Shown: piece after piece, positions 17,053-26,371 of the stretch
How positions within the stretch are numbered: the first letter of the stretch is position 1
How the letters are laid out: every line of letters begins with the position of its first letter
NCBI RefSeq assembly: GCF_927797785.1
Contig: NZ_CAKMLL010000078.1
Location: 1-64,000, forward strand
DNA length: 64,000 nucleotides
From: Candidatus Nitrotoga sp. BS
GTDB taxonomy: Bacteria > Pseudomonadota > Gammaproteobacteria > Burkholderiales > Gallionellaceae
Direction: 5' to 3'
The notes under the pieces: generated by a model
Seen by the model: the letters and a program-made list of their open reading frames with translations, nothing else
The model's database searches: none
What the model was told of the DNA's origin: nothing
Translations under genes and position numbers: made by a program

Positions 17053-17235
17053 TAAAATTGCTGTGCCGTTTCCAAATCATATAAAAAGCATTTGAATTAT
17101 ATGTGTTTTTTTAGATATGCCGTTTTCGAGTCAAGTAAAAATCCTAGCCCCAATAAGGCAGATATTAAGTGAATTTAGACGATTTCGAATGTGGGTCTTT
17201 ACGTTTGATGCGCCCGCTATCCACGGCATCCCGAA

Positions 17236-17559
17236 TTAAAGAACAGCTTCCAGCCCTTTGCGCTCCAAGAGATTGAGCAACTTCAGTGACGGTCCACTGG
17301 GATGCTTCTCGCCGATTTCCCATTTACGCACTGTCGATAGGCTGGTGTTCAACACTGCGGCAAGCACCGACTGGCTTAACTGTAGATGGTCGCGTAGCGC
17401 GCGGATTTTCTCGCTGTCGTAGGCTGGTATCGGGTCAAGACACAGCAAGTCGAACTTGCGCATTTTGCGTTTGTCGATAAAACCCAGTCGGCTCAGATCA
17501 CTGGCCGTCTCATGCACGGCTTCTAAAATTTGGCTTCTAGTTCTGGTTTTTTTTGTCAT
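17236..17559 (-). CDS. HigA-type antitoxin, XRE family
   Basis: A 107-residue protein starting MTKKTRTRSQILEAVHETAS. The C-terminal half is a helix-turn-helix (LRDHLQLSQSVLAAVLNTSL then STVRKWEIGEKHPSGPSLKL). Longer frames extend upstream, but this start overlaps the toxin's 3' end by 23 bases, and ATG at 17559 follows an AGGAGATTTGCC ribosome-binding site. The order toxin first, antitoxin second is that of higBA. Such antitoxins repress the operon and neutralise the toxin. Confidence 0.87.
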   Translation of the reverse strand: MTKKTRTRSQILEAVHETASDLSRLGFIDKRKMRKFDLLCLDPIPAYDSEKIRALRDHLQLSQSVLAAVLNTSLSTVRKWEIGEKHPSGPSLKLLNLLERKGLEAVL

Positions 17560-17926
17560 GGCAAATCTCCTGTAACGCACCTGCTTCAATTGCCTCATCA
17601 AGCTGCCGGCCTGTTCTGGCCAGCAACTGTTCAGCGATGTCCCGCAACGCCTCCAGTTCATCGTCCGCGATGTTGGCGCGCTCATTTTTCTCAAACCCGA
17701 AGACGAAGAACCATCTGTTTCCCTTATTGATCGCAACCAGTGTTCTGGCGCCGCCACGCTTGCCCCGGCCTGCAAGCCCGATGCGTTTTTTTACAACATC
17801 GCCACCGAGGTCGGCATCGATCAGCCCCTTAACCATTTCTTCCACCGCATTTGATAACGCGTTGTCTGTTAACTCTGTTTTTCGCATCCAGCGACTAAAA
17901 TGGCGGGTTTTGAAAACTCGTTTCAT
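17537..17926 (-). CDS. RelE/HigB-like toxin (DUF1044 family)
   Basis: A 129-residue protein with the family pattern MKRVFKTRHFSRWMRKTELT, LIDADLGGDVVKKRIGLAGR, GARTLVAINKGNRWFFVFGF and EKNERANIADDELEALRDIA. These are ribosome-dependent or free mRNA endonucleases related to HigB. It is the first gene of the pair with the XRE antitoxin and lies between the intact DUF2130 gene and a second copy of that gene's 3' end. Confidence 0.87.
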   Translation of the reverse strand: MKRVFKTRHFSRWMRKTELTDNALSNAVEEMVKGLIDADLGGDVVKKRIGLAGRGKRGGARTLVAINKGNRWFFVFGFEKNERANIADDELEALRDIAEQLLARTGRQLDEAIEAGALQEICHDKKNQN

Positions 17927-18067
17927 TTGTTAATTGTGCCACTTAGTGGCATAGTTGTCCATTGGTTCTCGCGGACGAAAACATCAAGCAAAACATCGGT
18001 GCAGTTTTGCGAGAATCGCCTTTCAGGACGATAGTCTTATTGCTGCTGTTGTCGAAACCTGTTGTCA

Positions 18068-19366
18068 TCATTCCGCCGCATTCCTAATGTTCGCAACTGG
18101 GGCATCCAATGCCTGAAGACTCAACCCTTCAATCTCCTGCAACGACTTCCCCGCAATCCCCTGCAAATCCCCATACATCCCCACCGTCGCCCCCATCACG
18201 CGCATAATCTGCTCTTCTCGCTTGGCCCATTGCTTCATGATGACTTTTCTTTCCTTGTCCAGGTCTTCCTGCATGGTGGAAAACGCTTCGACTATCGCTT
18301 CTACCCGCTGGCGAAAACGCGGGCCAGTGAGGTACTGGTAGACCATTTCGGTCTTGGTCTGCTGGCCTTCGGTGGACTGCCGCGCAAGCGCAAGCTCCAG
18401 CAATGACTGGCGCAAAACCATCGCTACCGGCAATGCGGCGCGGGGATGGGTTACCCAGACGCCGTCTACCATTTCGAAAGTTTCAACGCCTTTTGGCAAT
18501 ATCTGGCTCACGATCACGGCGATTTCTGCCTTCGCGGTGCGCTGGTCTCCACGCAGTTTTACCAGCCAGCCATCGCTCCAGTTTTTGGTGCGCTTGAACT
18601 CCCACAAAATGGTGCCGCCGGAATGGCCGCCTGCTCCGATAACGCGATGCAACACATCCCCGCCATATTCACCCTTGGGTACCGGCTCAATGGCATCGAA
18701 AGGAAATTTGATGCGCAACAAGTTTTCAAGCTCCAGCTCCTGGACTTCACCCTGCAATTGTTGTGATCCTTGCTCGGCCCGGCGCTTGAGGTCTTCAATC
18801 TGTTTTTGCATCGCGGTAATGGTCTGCTCTTTCTCCATTACCTTGAGCTTCTGTTCGTCCTCGGCTTCTTTTTTGGCTTGCGTGCGGACGTCGGTCAATC
18901 CGTCCCGCACCCGCTTTGCTACCGTGAGTTCCAGTTCGCGCTTGGCATCATCGAGCTCACGCTGCTTCTTGATTAGTTCAGCTTGCGCTTTCTGTGCCTC
19001 GGCCAGTTTTACATTATTTGTATTTAGTACCTCTTGCAATTCGGACAGTTCACGTGCCTTGTTATCCAGTTCGGCAGCACTGGCGAGTTTAGCTTTCCTG
19101 GCTTCCTCGGCAATAACGCGAGAGCGTTCTTCTTTCAACAGTGCCGCAACTTGATCGGCCACCTGATCATCGAGTTTGCGCTTGTCTTCTGCCAGCTGCT
19201 TTTCCTTGTCGCGCATAGCCTGTTCGCGCTGTGCGATGTCATTGTCTTTTTGCGCCAGTTGTTGCTCAAATTGCTTGCGTGTCGCCGCGATTAGCGGAGC
19301 GGCAAGCGATTCGTTCAGTTTGATTTCGGTGTTACAACTCGGGCAGATGATTGTTGGTTCTGTCAT
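18068..19366 (-). CDS. DUF2130 coiled-coil protein
   Basis: A 432-residue protein using ATG at 19366, preceded by GGGAGAATTT. The N-terminus has a possible zinc ribbon start (IICPSCNTEIKLNE). Residues about 30-220 are a long charged coiled coil (QQLAQKDNDIAQREQAMRDK and on). The DUF2130 core follows (KFPFDAIEPVPKGEYGGDVL, GGTILWEFKRTKNWSDGWLV, LRGDQRTAKAEIAVIVSQIL), resembling a nuclease-like fold in layout (E-x-K in LWEFKRTKNW). The molecular function is not established. Its 3' end is duplicated 1.2 kb downstream, around the HigBA pair. Confidence 0.85.
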   Translation of the reverse strand: MTEPTIICPSCNTEIKLNESLAAPLIAATRKQFEQQLAQKDNDIAQREQAMRDKEKQLAEDKRKLDDQVADQVAALLKEERSRVIAEEARKAKLASAAELDNKARELSELQEVLNTNNVKLAEAQKAQAELIKKQRELDDAKRELELTVAKRVRDGLTDVRTQAKKEAEDEQKLKVMEKEQTITAMQKQIEDLKRRAEQGSQQLQGEVQELELENLLRIKFPFDAIEPVPKGEYGGDVLHRVIGAGGHSGGTILWEFKRTKNWSDGWLVKLRGDQRTAKAEIAVIVSQILPKGVETFEMVDGVWVTHPRAALPVAMVLRQSLLELALARQSTEGQQTKTEMVYQYLTGPRFRQRVEAIVEAFSTMQEDLDKERKVIMKQWAKREEQIMRVMGATVGMYGDLQGIAGKSLQEIEGLSLQALDAPVANIRNAAE

Positions 19367-19419
19367 AAATTCTCCCATGCATACGTAAATAATGGCTGTA
19401 TTGTTACCTGCTGCGACAA

Positions 19420-19584
19420 TTATTTATCCAGCTCATCAATCAACACTTTCAAATTATCAACCCATGAGCCCAGCTTCCCGGTTTTTTGGGTGAAAAATGT
19501 CAAGTTGCGTGTCTCCAGCTTGCTCAAGGGGCGCGTATTTAGCCTGTTAATTCCGCTTCTAGCAGCTATTGTGAATCTTGCTGG
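19420..19584 (-). pseudogene. unidentified 3' gene remnant
   Basis: An open minus-strand frame with no ATG reads INRLNTRPLSKLETRNLTFF then TQKTGKLGSWVDNLKVLIDE and LDK before TAA. The composition is protein-like (amphipathic final helix), yet it lacks a start and an upstream body. It looks like the surviving C-terminus of a lost gene. I cannot name the family. Confidence 0.35.
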
Positions 19585-19771
19585 TCATTATCTGCTGCTG
19601 AATTGAGCTATGTACAATGCGAGGCAGTGTCGCATCCAAGCTTAATCATGTTTATATGCTAAATTATCCATATATTCAATGATATTAATTAATGCCATCA
19701 AAAAACATACCATTGATAAACCATGAAAAATGCCTGCTTACCGCTACCCGCCATTTCAGATGTTCCAGGCA

Positions 19772-19804
19772 TAAAAAAGAAAAGCCACGTTAATACGTGG
19801 CTTT
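19772..19804 (-). terminator. rho-independent terminator of the pst-phoU operon
   Basis: A 10-bp stem (aaagccacgt / acgtggcttt, loop taat, 19781-19804) is followed in the minus direction by tcttttttat. It lies about 185 bases beyond phoU with no gene between, so it probably ends the pstSCAB-phoU transcript. Confidence 0.75.
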
Positions 19805-19988
19805 GATGTGATTCATTACTGGCAATTGTTAAATATTGCTAATACCGCTCTGATGACTTGTGTATGCTGGACATCAGTCAGTCGTGGCGGCAGCAGGCGT
19901 TAATGAGCGTATCGGGGAGGCAGCTACCGTCTTCCCCATAAAAGTTTTTGATTACCACCGGTCTGCGTTGAAACGCGCGAGTGGCAAC

Positions 19989-20699
19989 TCACGCAGCGGC
20001 ATTCGAATCGACGCCGCTTTCATCCACCTTGGGGCGCGGCCCTTGAAGCGGTTTGCCGGTGACCATCAGATAAACTTCCTCGGCGATGTCAGTGACATGG
20101 TCGCCAGCGCGCTCCAGACCCTTGGCGATGAACAGCAGTTGCGTACTGTCGTCGATGCGGGCGCGGTCGTCGCGCATTATGGTGAGTAGATGTGCGAACA
20201 GCTTGGAATACACGGCGTCCAGTTCGGCGTCGTCGGCCCAGGCGACGTTGGCCGCCTTGGCATCGTGCGCAGCGTAGGCCTCGCCGACACGGCGTAGCAT
20301 GGACTGGATGCGCGTCACCATCCATCGCAATTGCGCGCCGATTTCGGCATCGACGGCCCGATTCAGGCGCAGGCTGCGCTTGGCGGTGTTCTTGGCATAA
20401 TCGCCTATGCGCTCCAGGTGCGGCGCGATGCGTGCTGCGGCGAGGATGGCGCGCAGATCATTGGCCATGGGCTGCTGACGCATCAGGGTGCGTGCCGTGT
20501 GTGCGTTGATGCGGGTTTGCAGGTCGTCGGCCTGGCGGTCACTGGCGATCACTGCCCGGGCCTTCGCGGCGTCGCCCGACAGCAGGGCATCAAGCGCGCC
20601 GTCGAGTGCATCGCCGACGCGCCGGGTGAGATCCAGCACGTCATTGTTCAATGCCTTGAGGTCTTCATCGAAAATACACAGTGTGTGTTTGTCGGTCAT
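19989..20699 (-). CDS. phoU: phosphate signalling protein PhoU
   Basis: A 236-residue all-helical protein made of two PhoU repeats: ALNNDVLDLTRRVGDALDGA with the metal-site region ARIAPHLERIGDYAKNTAKR, and the second with IAKGLERAGDHVTDIAEEVY. PhoU links the PstSCAB transporter to PhoR and shuts off the Pho regulon when phosphate is plentiful. It is the last gene of the operon, 23 bases after pstB. The E-R-x-x-D motifs that bind metal clusters are intact in both halves. Confidence 0.95.
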   Translation of the reverse strand: MTDKHTLCIFDEDLKALNNDVLDLTRRVGDALDGALDALLSGDAAKARAVIASDRQADDLQTRINAHTARTLMRQQPMANDLRAILAAARIAPHLERIGDYAKNTAKRSLRLNRAVDAEIGAQLRWMVTRIQSMLRRVGEAYAAHDAKAANVAWADDAELDAVYSKLFAHLLTIMRDDRARIDDSTQLLFIAKGLERAGDHVTDIAEEVYLMVTGKPLQGPRPKVDESGVDSNAAA

Positions 20700-20722
20700 G
20701 TCTGTTCCTTTAAAGATGGCGA

Positions 20723-21556
20723 TCAGCCGAAACGGCCGGTGATGTAATCGCTGGTCATCTGTTCCCGGGGCGCGGTGAACAGATCATCCGTTACACCGTA
20801 TTCCACCAGCTTGCCCATATGCATGTAAGCCGTGTAGTTGGAGATACGCGCCGCCTGCTGCATGTTGTGGGTAACGATAATCACCGTCACGCTTTTATGC
20901 AGCTTGGTGAGTAAATCCTCGATCTTAGCTGTTGCGATTGGATCCAGCGCCGAAGTGGGCTCGTCGAGCAACAGGATATCCGGTTGCGGCGCCAGGGCAC
21001 GGGCAATACACAGCCGCTGCTGTTGGCCGCCGGACAGGCCGTAGGCGGATTCCTGCAGTCGATCCTTCACCTCATCCCACAGCGCGGCGCCCTGCAGGGC
21101 CTGTTCGACACGTTCATCGAGGGGTTTTTTGGCGTTAATGCCCCGCACTCGCAGCCCGGCGGCGACATTCTCGAAAATGGATTTTGGAAACGGGTTGGGT
21201 TTCTGAAATACCATGCCGATACGCAGTCGAACCAGACCCGGGTCCATCTCAATGAGGTTGCGGTCTTCGGGAAACAGGCGGATCTCACCACCGTAACTGT
21301 TTCCCGGATACAGATCGTGCATGCGGTTAAAACAACGCAGCAATGTGCTCTTGCCACAGCCTGAGGGCCCGATCATCGCCGTTACCTTGCGATCCGCCAC
21401 CCGTAGATTCACGCCTTTCAGGGCCTGGGTATCGCCGTACCAGAAATCCAGATTGCGCACTTCGGCGCGCAGTTCGGTCGCGGGTGATGCCTCCCCCAGC
21501 GGCGCTGGGATGTCGTCAAATTGCTCATTCATGAGTGTATTCAATTGTCGTTGCAT
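20723..21556 (-). CDS. pstB: phosphate ABC transporter ATP-binding protein PstB
   Basis: A 277-residue ABC ATPase with Walker [12 protein letters not shown] (61-71), Q-loop region [15 protein letters not shown], signature [15 protein letters not shown] and Walker [13 protein letters not shown]. The PstB-specific [10 protein letters not shown] segment is present. It energises phosphate import through PstC and PstA. The first eight residues may not be translated, since a second ATG at 21532 is available; neither start has a strong ribosome-binding site. It follows pstA after 18 bases. Confidence 0.95.
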   Translation of the reverse strand: MQRQLNTLMNEQFDDIPAPLGEASPATELRAEVRNLDFWYGDTQALKGVNLRVADRKVTAMIGPSGCGKSTLLRCFNRMHDLYPGNSYGGEIRLFPEDRNLIEMDPGLVRLRIGMVFQKPNPFPKSIFENVAAGLRVRGINAKKPLDERVEQALQGAALWDEVKDRLQESAYGLSGGQQQRLCIARALAPQPDILLLDEPTSALDPIATAKIEDLLTKLHKSVTVIIVTHNMQQAARISNYTAYMHMGKLVEYGVTDDLFTAPREQMTSDYITGRFG

Positions 21557-21574
21557 AATTAAACTCGATTCCGG

Positions 21575-22504
21575 TTAGCGTTGGAGTCTGCGCAGGCGCA
21601 GGCGGATATAGATGGCCAGGGCATTCATCGCCAGGGTCATCACCATCAGCACCACGCCGGTGGCAGCAGCATTGATGTGGAATTCCGCCTGCGGCCGCGA
21701 CACCCAGTTAAACATCTGGATAGGCATGACCGTAAACGGACTGGTAAGCCAGTCGAAATTGATGAACGGCGATTCGATTTGCAGCGGCGCCGGCGGCAGG
21801 AAGGCGATGAAGGTCAGCGCTCCAATGGTGATCACCGGCGCCGCCTCACCGATGGCGCGCGCCAGCCCGACGATGACGCCGGTGAGGATGCCCGGACGCG
21901 CCGCCGGCAGCACGTACAGGCGCACTGTCTGCCACTTGTCGGCGCCGAGGCCGTAAGCTGCCTCGCGCAAGTCCTGCGGAATACTGCGCACTGCCTCGCG
22001 GGTGGCAACGATGATTACCGGAAGAATCAAAAGTGCTAGCGTCAGCCCGGCGGTGAGGATGGTCTCGCCGGTGCCGAAGCCGTAGACGAAGAGACCCAGC
22101 GCCAACAGGCCGTAGATGATAGACGGCACCCCGGCGAGGTTGCTGACATTGATCTCGATAAGGTCCGTCAACCAGTTCTTCGCCGCGTACTCCTCCAGAT
22201 ACAAGCCCGCCGCCACGCCCAGCGGAACCGCGATCACCGCCGTCACCAGCATCACCAGGCTGGTGCCGACGACGGCGGAAATAATCCCGGCCTGCGCTGG
22301 ACGGCGTGACGGGAAGTTGGTATAGAAATCGGGATTGACCAGACGTTCCCAGCCGCTTGCCAGCAGATCGATGAACACCGCCCCGAGCAGGGTACCGGCC
22401 ACCATCAACACCAGGATACCGATGCTGGCCATCACCACGTCAGTGCGGCGGTTGGCGGCGATAATCCGGGCCAATGAGTCGTGCGTTATGTCGGTAGTCG
22501 CCAT
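21575..22504 (-). CDS. pstA: phosphate ABC transporter permease PstA
   Basis: A 309-residue inner-membrane permease with about six transmembrane spans (for example [20 protein letters not shown] and [20 protein letters not shown]). The cytoplasmic EAA loop is present ([20 protein letters not shown]). It pairs with PstC to form the channel. Its ATG overlaps the pstC stop by one base (TGATG), so translation is coupled. Confidence 0.95.
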   Translation of the reverse strand: MATTDITHDSLARIIAANRRTDVVMASIGILVLMVAGTLLGAVFIDLLASGWERLVNPDFYTNFPSRRPAQAGIISAVVGTSLVMLVTAVIAVPLGVAAGLYLEEYAAKNWLTDLIEINVSNLAGVPSIIYGLLALGLFVYGFGTGETILTAGLTLALLILPVIIVATREAVRSIPQDLREAAYGLGADKWQTVRLYVLPAARPGILTGVIVGLARAIGEAAPVITIGALTFIAFLPPAPLQIESPFINFDWLTSPFTVMPIQMFNWVSRPQAEFHINAAATGVVLMVMTLAMNALAIYIRLRLRRLQR

Positions 22505-23457
22505 CAGTACACCTCGCGGAAGCGCCGGCGCAGGAAGAAGCCGACCAGGTTGAATGACAGGGTGATAACGAACAGGGCCAACCCTGCGGCAAACACCGAA
22601 TGATAGGCGATGGAATCGTGCGGCAGATCGCCCATGGCCATCTGCACAATATAGGCGGTGATGGTGGAAGCGCCTTCCAGCGGGTTGAAACCAAAATTTG
22701 GATTCTGCCCGGCGGCGATGGCCACCACCATAGTCTCGCCCACAGCACGTGACATACCCAGAATGAAAGCCGCCGTTATGCCAGACAGCGCGGCGGGAAT
22801 AACCACCTTGGCGGCGACGCGAAAGCGCGAATAGCCCAGGGCGTAACCAGCCTCACGCAGACCCATGGGCACGGCGCGCATGGCGTCCTCGCTCACCGAG
22901 GCGGTATAGGGCAGGATCATGATGCCCATCACCAGCCCCGGCGCCAGCAGGTTGAAGCCCGACAGGCCGGGAATGAAGGTCTGTAACAGTGGCGTCACGA
23001 ACAGCAGTGCGAAGAAGCCGTACACTACCGTCGGCACGCCCTCCAGCAGTTCTAGCAGGGGTTTGACCGCCTCGCGCACTGTAGGACGAGCATATTCACT
23101 GAGATAGATTGCCAGCCCCAGCCCGGCCGGGATAGCCACCGCCAAGGCGATACCCGCCACCGTCAGGGTGGCCGACACCAGGGTCATGACACCGAAGCGG
23201 GCATTCTCGAATACCGGCGTCCACTGAGTATCGGTAAGGAACTCCAGCAGAGAAACCTTGGCGAAAAACGGCAGGGAATCACGGATCAATACATAGACAA
23301 TGCCCACCGTCACCAAAACCGAGGCGGCGGCGGCAAGGAACAGCAGATAACTGGCGACGCGGTTCCAGAGCGCACGACGGCGCAAAAAGCGCGCGTCGGC
23401 ACCGCCGTATAGTGGCATGCCGCTATCGCGGTCAGCCGATGTCGTGATTGAAGTCAT
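22504..23457 (-). CDS. pstC: phosphate ABC transporter permease PstC
   Basis: A 317-residue permease. The ATG at 23457 ([13 protein letters not shown]) is preferred over one at 23481, because GGAGG lies about 10 bases before it. It has a first span near [20 protein letters not shown] and further spans with the EAA motif [20 protein letters not shown]. It forms the phosphate channel with PstA. The gene follows pstS after a 137-base gap and may share its PhoB-controlled promoter. Confidence 0.95.
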   Translation of the reverse strand: MTSITTSADRDSGMPLYGGADARFLRRRALWNRVASYLLFLAAAASVLVTVGIVYVLIRDSLPFFAKVSLLEFLTDTQWTPVFENARFGVMTLVSATLTVAGIALAVAIPAGLGLAIYLSEYARPTVREAVKPLLELLEGVPTVVYGFFALLFVTPLLQTFIPGLSGFNLLAPGLVMGIMILPYTASVSEDAMRAVPMGLREAGYALGYSRFRVAAKVVIPAALSGITAAFILGMSRAVGETMVVAIAAGQNPNFGFNPLEGASTITAYIVQMAMGDLPHDSIAYHSVFAAGLALFVITLSFNLVGFFLRRRFREVY

Positions 23458-23594
23458 AAAACTTAACCTCCATGTATGCACACATTTTTCTCAACTGACG
23501 GTCCCTGCATACCGTCCTCTCCAATACTGCTGGTCACCGAGAGAAAAACCAAGCGGGGCGACTATCGCCGCTCCGCATGATGATGACTTACCCC

Positions 23595-24581
23595 TTATTT
23601 CGGCTTGCGTGCCATCAGTTCCTCGATGCCCACACCCACTTCGGCGCCGTGGAACACAGTACCGGTGACGCGCTTCCTGGATTTTTCCAAGGCTGCGGCA
23701 TATGCCTTATCCGGCAACGGCACGTAACCAACTTCCTTCACCAGAGCCGCGGCGTGCCGCTTGTCCATATAAAACTGGACAAAGCGGTCTACATGCGGCT
23801 TGCTCTCGATGGATTTTTTGCTCACATAGATGAAGATGGGGCGTGACAGCGGCTGATAGCTGGCGTTCTTGGCATTTGCCACCGAAGGCAACACCGGTTT
23901 GCTGCCCTTCCAGGAGATGGGCACGGCCTTCAGCTTGCCCTTGTTTTCCTCGTAGTAGGCCAAGCCGAAAAAGCCCATGGCATTGATGTCGTTGGCCACG
24001 CCCTGCACCAGCATGTTGTCATCCTCGCTGGCAGTGAAATCGCCACGGCTGGACTTGCCTTCGACGATGGCCTCAACAAAGTAGTCATAGGTGCCGGAAT
24101 CAGTGCCGGCACCAAACAGAACCAACGGACGATTGGGAAAGCCGGGACGGATCTGGTTCCAGTTGGTGATCTTGCCCTGGGCGGCAGGTTCCCACGCCTT
24201 CTTCAGTTCTTCCACGGTCAAGTGATCTACCCAGGTATTCTTGGGATTGACAACCACGGTCAGCGCATCCAGCGCGGCGGGCAACTCAATGAACTCGACG
24301 CCGTTTTCGACACACAGTTTTTTCTCTGAATCCTTGATCGGGCGCGAAGCGTCGGAGATATCTGTCTCGCCACGGCAGAATTTCTTGAAGCCTCCGCCGG
24401 TGCCGGAGATGCCGACCGTCACCTGTGTCTTGCCTCTCTCGGCCTTCTGAAATTCCTCGGCCATGGCCTCGGTGATGGGGAACACGGTGCTGGAGCCATC
24501 GATCTTCACCAGGTCGGCGGCATGGGCATGAAAGGATACTGCGGCGAGCAGCAGCATAGTAGTCGCAACGGGTTTGAACAT
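23595..24581 (-). CDS. pstS: phosphate-binding protein PstS
   Basis: A 328-residue periplasmic protein. The signal peptide [22 protein letters not shown] is followed by [14 protein letters not shown], the phosphate-binding segment of this PstS class. Further ligand-loop motifs are [20 protein letters not shown] and [16 protein letters not shown]. The ATG follows GGAGGAAATT. It captures phosphate and hands it to PstCA. A four-unit PhoB ladder lies 50-89 bases upstream, so expression is expected to rise in phosphate starvation. Confidence 0.95.
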   Translation of the reverse strand: MFKPVATTMLLLAAVSFHAHAADLVKIDGSSTVFPITEAMAEEFQKAERGKTQVTVGISGTGGGFKKFCRGETDISDASRPIKDSEKKLCVENGVEFIELPAALDALTVVVNPKNTWVDHLTVEELKKAWEPAAQGKITNWNQIRPGFPNRPLVLFGAGTDSGTYDYFVEAIVEGKSSRGDFTASEDDNMLVQGVANDINAMGFFGLAYYEENKGKLKAVPISWKGSKPVLPSVANAKNASYQPLSRPIFIYVSKKSIESKPHVDRFVQFYMDKRHAAALVKEVGYVPLPDKAYAAALEKSRKRVTGTVFHGAEVGVGIEELMARKPK

Positions 24582-24630
24582 AATTTCCTCCGGTCTGTGT
24601 TGTAATGAACCGAGAGGATAAAGACGGAGT

Positions 24631-24670
24631 GTGACGAAGCAATGAAGTTTTTATGAAAAATTTATGACAA
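24631..24670 (-). promoter_or_regulatory. PhoB-binding ladder (Pho box) upstream of pstS
   Basis: Four heptamer half-sites of the tgtcata/tttcata type start at exact 11-base steps. On the plus strand they read gtgacga (24631), atgaagt (24642), atgaaaa (24653) and atgacaa (24664). The last two make the clearest box. This spacing is that of PhoB dimer sites, which bind on one face of the helix. It sits at a typical distance before the pst operon. Confidence 0.85.
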
Positions 24671-24816
24671 CGGCACAAGAGCGCTTTTGCTAACGAGGGA
24701 CATAGACTCCGCTGCAGCAGCTACTCTGGCAGATCCATACATCAACAATCTGCATCAACTAGGAAAGTGTCAAATCTAGCCTGCTTATGTCCGGAGATCC
24801 AAAATATGACCACGGC

Positions 24817-25764
24817 TTAAAATAATTTACGCACTTGATTTAATATCCACTGAGTCTCGGGATCGCTTTCATATAAAGGATGCCAGGTGAGATTTAACCG
24901 AAAGTCTGGAAACCCTTTAGGCGGCTCAAGGAGGCACAGGGGAAAATGGTTCATTAGCTTAGTCGCGACGCGAAATGGAACACTCAGTAAGTAGTCGCTT
25001 CCACTGATAATTTGTGCCGCTACCCAATAATTTCGCGTGGTCACTGCGATGGATCTTTGTAACCCCTGCTCGGCAAGCCAGGTTTCCACAATATTCGTAC
25101 GCAAACCGATGGGCGAGGGATAAACATGACGTAATTCCCCGAATTGTTTGAGGTTTAAATGCTGACTTGCTGCCAACGAATGGTTCTGGCTGACCAGGCA
25201 AACCAGCCGATCACTGATCCAATTTTCAGAGCGCAATCGCGCGGAAACCTTGCTGTACTTCTCCACGCCAATGATGAAACTGAGCTGACCAGTTTCCAAT
25301 AATGGTTCGGGGTCCTCAGCTGTCAGCGTATGCACAACAAGTTCAACATTTGGCGCTGACTGGCGTAGGCACGCAGCTAATGCCGGTAGCACGACATTCT
25401 CACTGTAGTCATTCATACCAATAATGAATCGCGCCCGCGAGGTGTCTGGTTCGAAGGGCTGTGCGGGCTGTATGGTGCGAACCACTTGTTGCAGGATGGA
25501 GCGCACTGGCGCTTCCAAAGCAAGGGCGCGCGGCGTTGGTTGCATCCCCTTGGCACCGCGCACCAGTATGGGGTCATCAAGCATCTCGCGTAATCGTTTC
25601 AGTGCATTACTCATGGCTGACTGACTTAGAAAGACACGCTCGGCAGCCAGAGATACATTTTTCTCTTGCATTAGCACATCAAAAATCAACAATAAATTGA
25701 GATCAATCCGACGGAGTGTCGAGTTATTATTGATTTCGTGAATACTTGAATCATTACTATTCAT
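24817..25764 (-). CDS. LysR-family transcriptional regulator
   Basis: A protein of about 315 residues from the ATG at 25764 (MNSNDSSIHEIN). An N-terminal winged HTH follows (LNLLLIFDVLMQEKNVSLAA, ERVFLSQSAMSNALKRLREM), then a substrate-binding domain (ARFIIGMNDYSENVVLPALA). The HTH spacing and the RG-x-KGMQPTPRA motif are those of NodD/SyrM-like LysR proteins. It diverges from the exported GlcG-like gene, with only 70 bases between the starts, so it probably controls that pair and itself. The ligand is unknown. Upstream in-frame ATGs to 25821 would run into the shared promoter region. Confidence 0.88.
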   Translation of the reverse strand: MNSNDSSIHEINNNSTLRRIDLNLLLIFDVLMQEKNVSLAAERVFLSQSAMSNALKRLREMLDDPILVRGAKGMQPTPRALALEAPVRSILQQVVRTIQPAQPFEPDTSRARFIIGMNDYSENVVLPALAACLRQSAPNVELVVHTLTAEDPEPLLETGQLSFIIGVEKYSKVSARLRSENWISDRLVCLVSQNHSLAASQHLNLKQFGELRHVYPSPIGLRTNIVETWLAEQGLQRSIAVTTRNYWVAAQIISGSDYLLSVPFRVATKLMNHFPLCLLEPPKGFPDFRLNLTWHPLYESDPETQWILNQVRKLF

Positions 25765-25834
25765 TTTACAAATCATACCAGAACAACTAAACTTTCTCCG
25801 TCGAATATTCGATGACATCAAAAGGAAAAGTAAA

Positions 25835-26371
25835 ATGAAAACAGCTCATGAATTTGGCGTTAAAAAAAGTGTCCGAACTCTAGCAATCATCACTTTGTTC
25901 AGTGCAATTGGCTTCGGTCATTCTGCCTACGCAGAAGATAAACCGGCCACTCCGGCTGCAACCCCTCAGCTAACGCTGGAATTGGCCCAGAAAATTGCGA
26001 TGTCGACTTTACAACAATGTCGTCAGGATGGCTATGCTGTCAGTGTCGCCGTGGTCGACCGTAGCGGGGTACTTGTTACCCAGATGCGCAACCCGGCAGC
26101 GGGCCCTCATACCATAGGCAGCAGCTTAGGCAAGGCGTTTACATCCGCCAGCATGGGACAGCCAACAGCGCGCTTGGCTAACGCCATCGCAGAAAACCCC
26201 GCGCTTAACGGTTTGCGTAACATGGACTCCAGAATGGTGATTCTTGCCGGAGGCTTGCCTATTATGATTGATGGTCAACGCGTCGGCGGCATAGGAGTAG
26301 GTGGCGCACCGGGCGGAAATCTGGATGAAGCCTGCGCGACGCACGGTCTGCAACAGATCGGCGCAAAGTAA
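25835..26371 (+). CDS. exported GlcG/HbpS-family (DUF336) protein
   Basis: A 178-residue protein with a basic signal peptide (VKKSVRTLAIITLFSAIGFG then HSAYAED) and the GlcG/HbpS fold: LTLELAQKIAMSTLQQCRQD, VSVAVVDRSGVLVTQMRNPA, GPHTIGSSLGKAFTSASMGQ and GGLPIMIDGQRVGGIGVGGA. Members bind haem or cobalamin, or act as small-molecule sensors, and many are periplasmic. The ATG follows AAGGAAAAGTAAA. It overlaps the next gene by one base (TAATG). The exact ligand cannot be read from sequence. Confidence 0.85.
   Translation: MKTAHEFGVKKSVRTLAIITLFSAIGFGHSAYAEDKPATPAATPQLTLELAQKIAMSTLQQCRQDGYAVSVAVVDRSGVLVTQMRNPAAGPHTIGSSLGKAFTSASMGQPTARLANAIAENPALNGLRNMDSRMVILAGGLPIMIDGQRVGGIGVGGAPGGNLDEACATHGLQQIGAK

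Noticed and set aside
17100-17235. Possible gene end (LIRDAVDSGRIKRKD) beyond the HigA antitoxin.
   Set aside because: Only about 24 codons and no clear family; too short to call.
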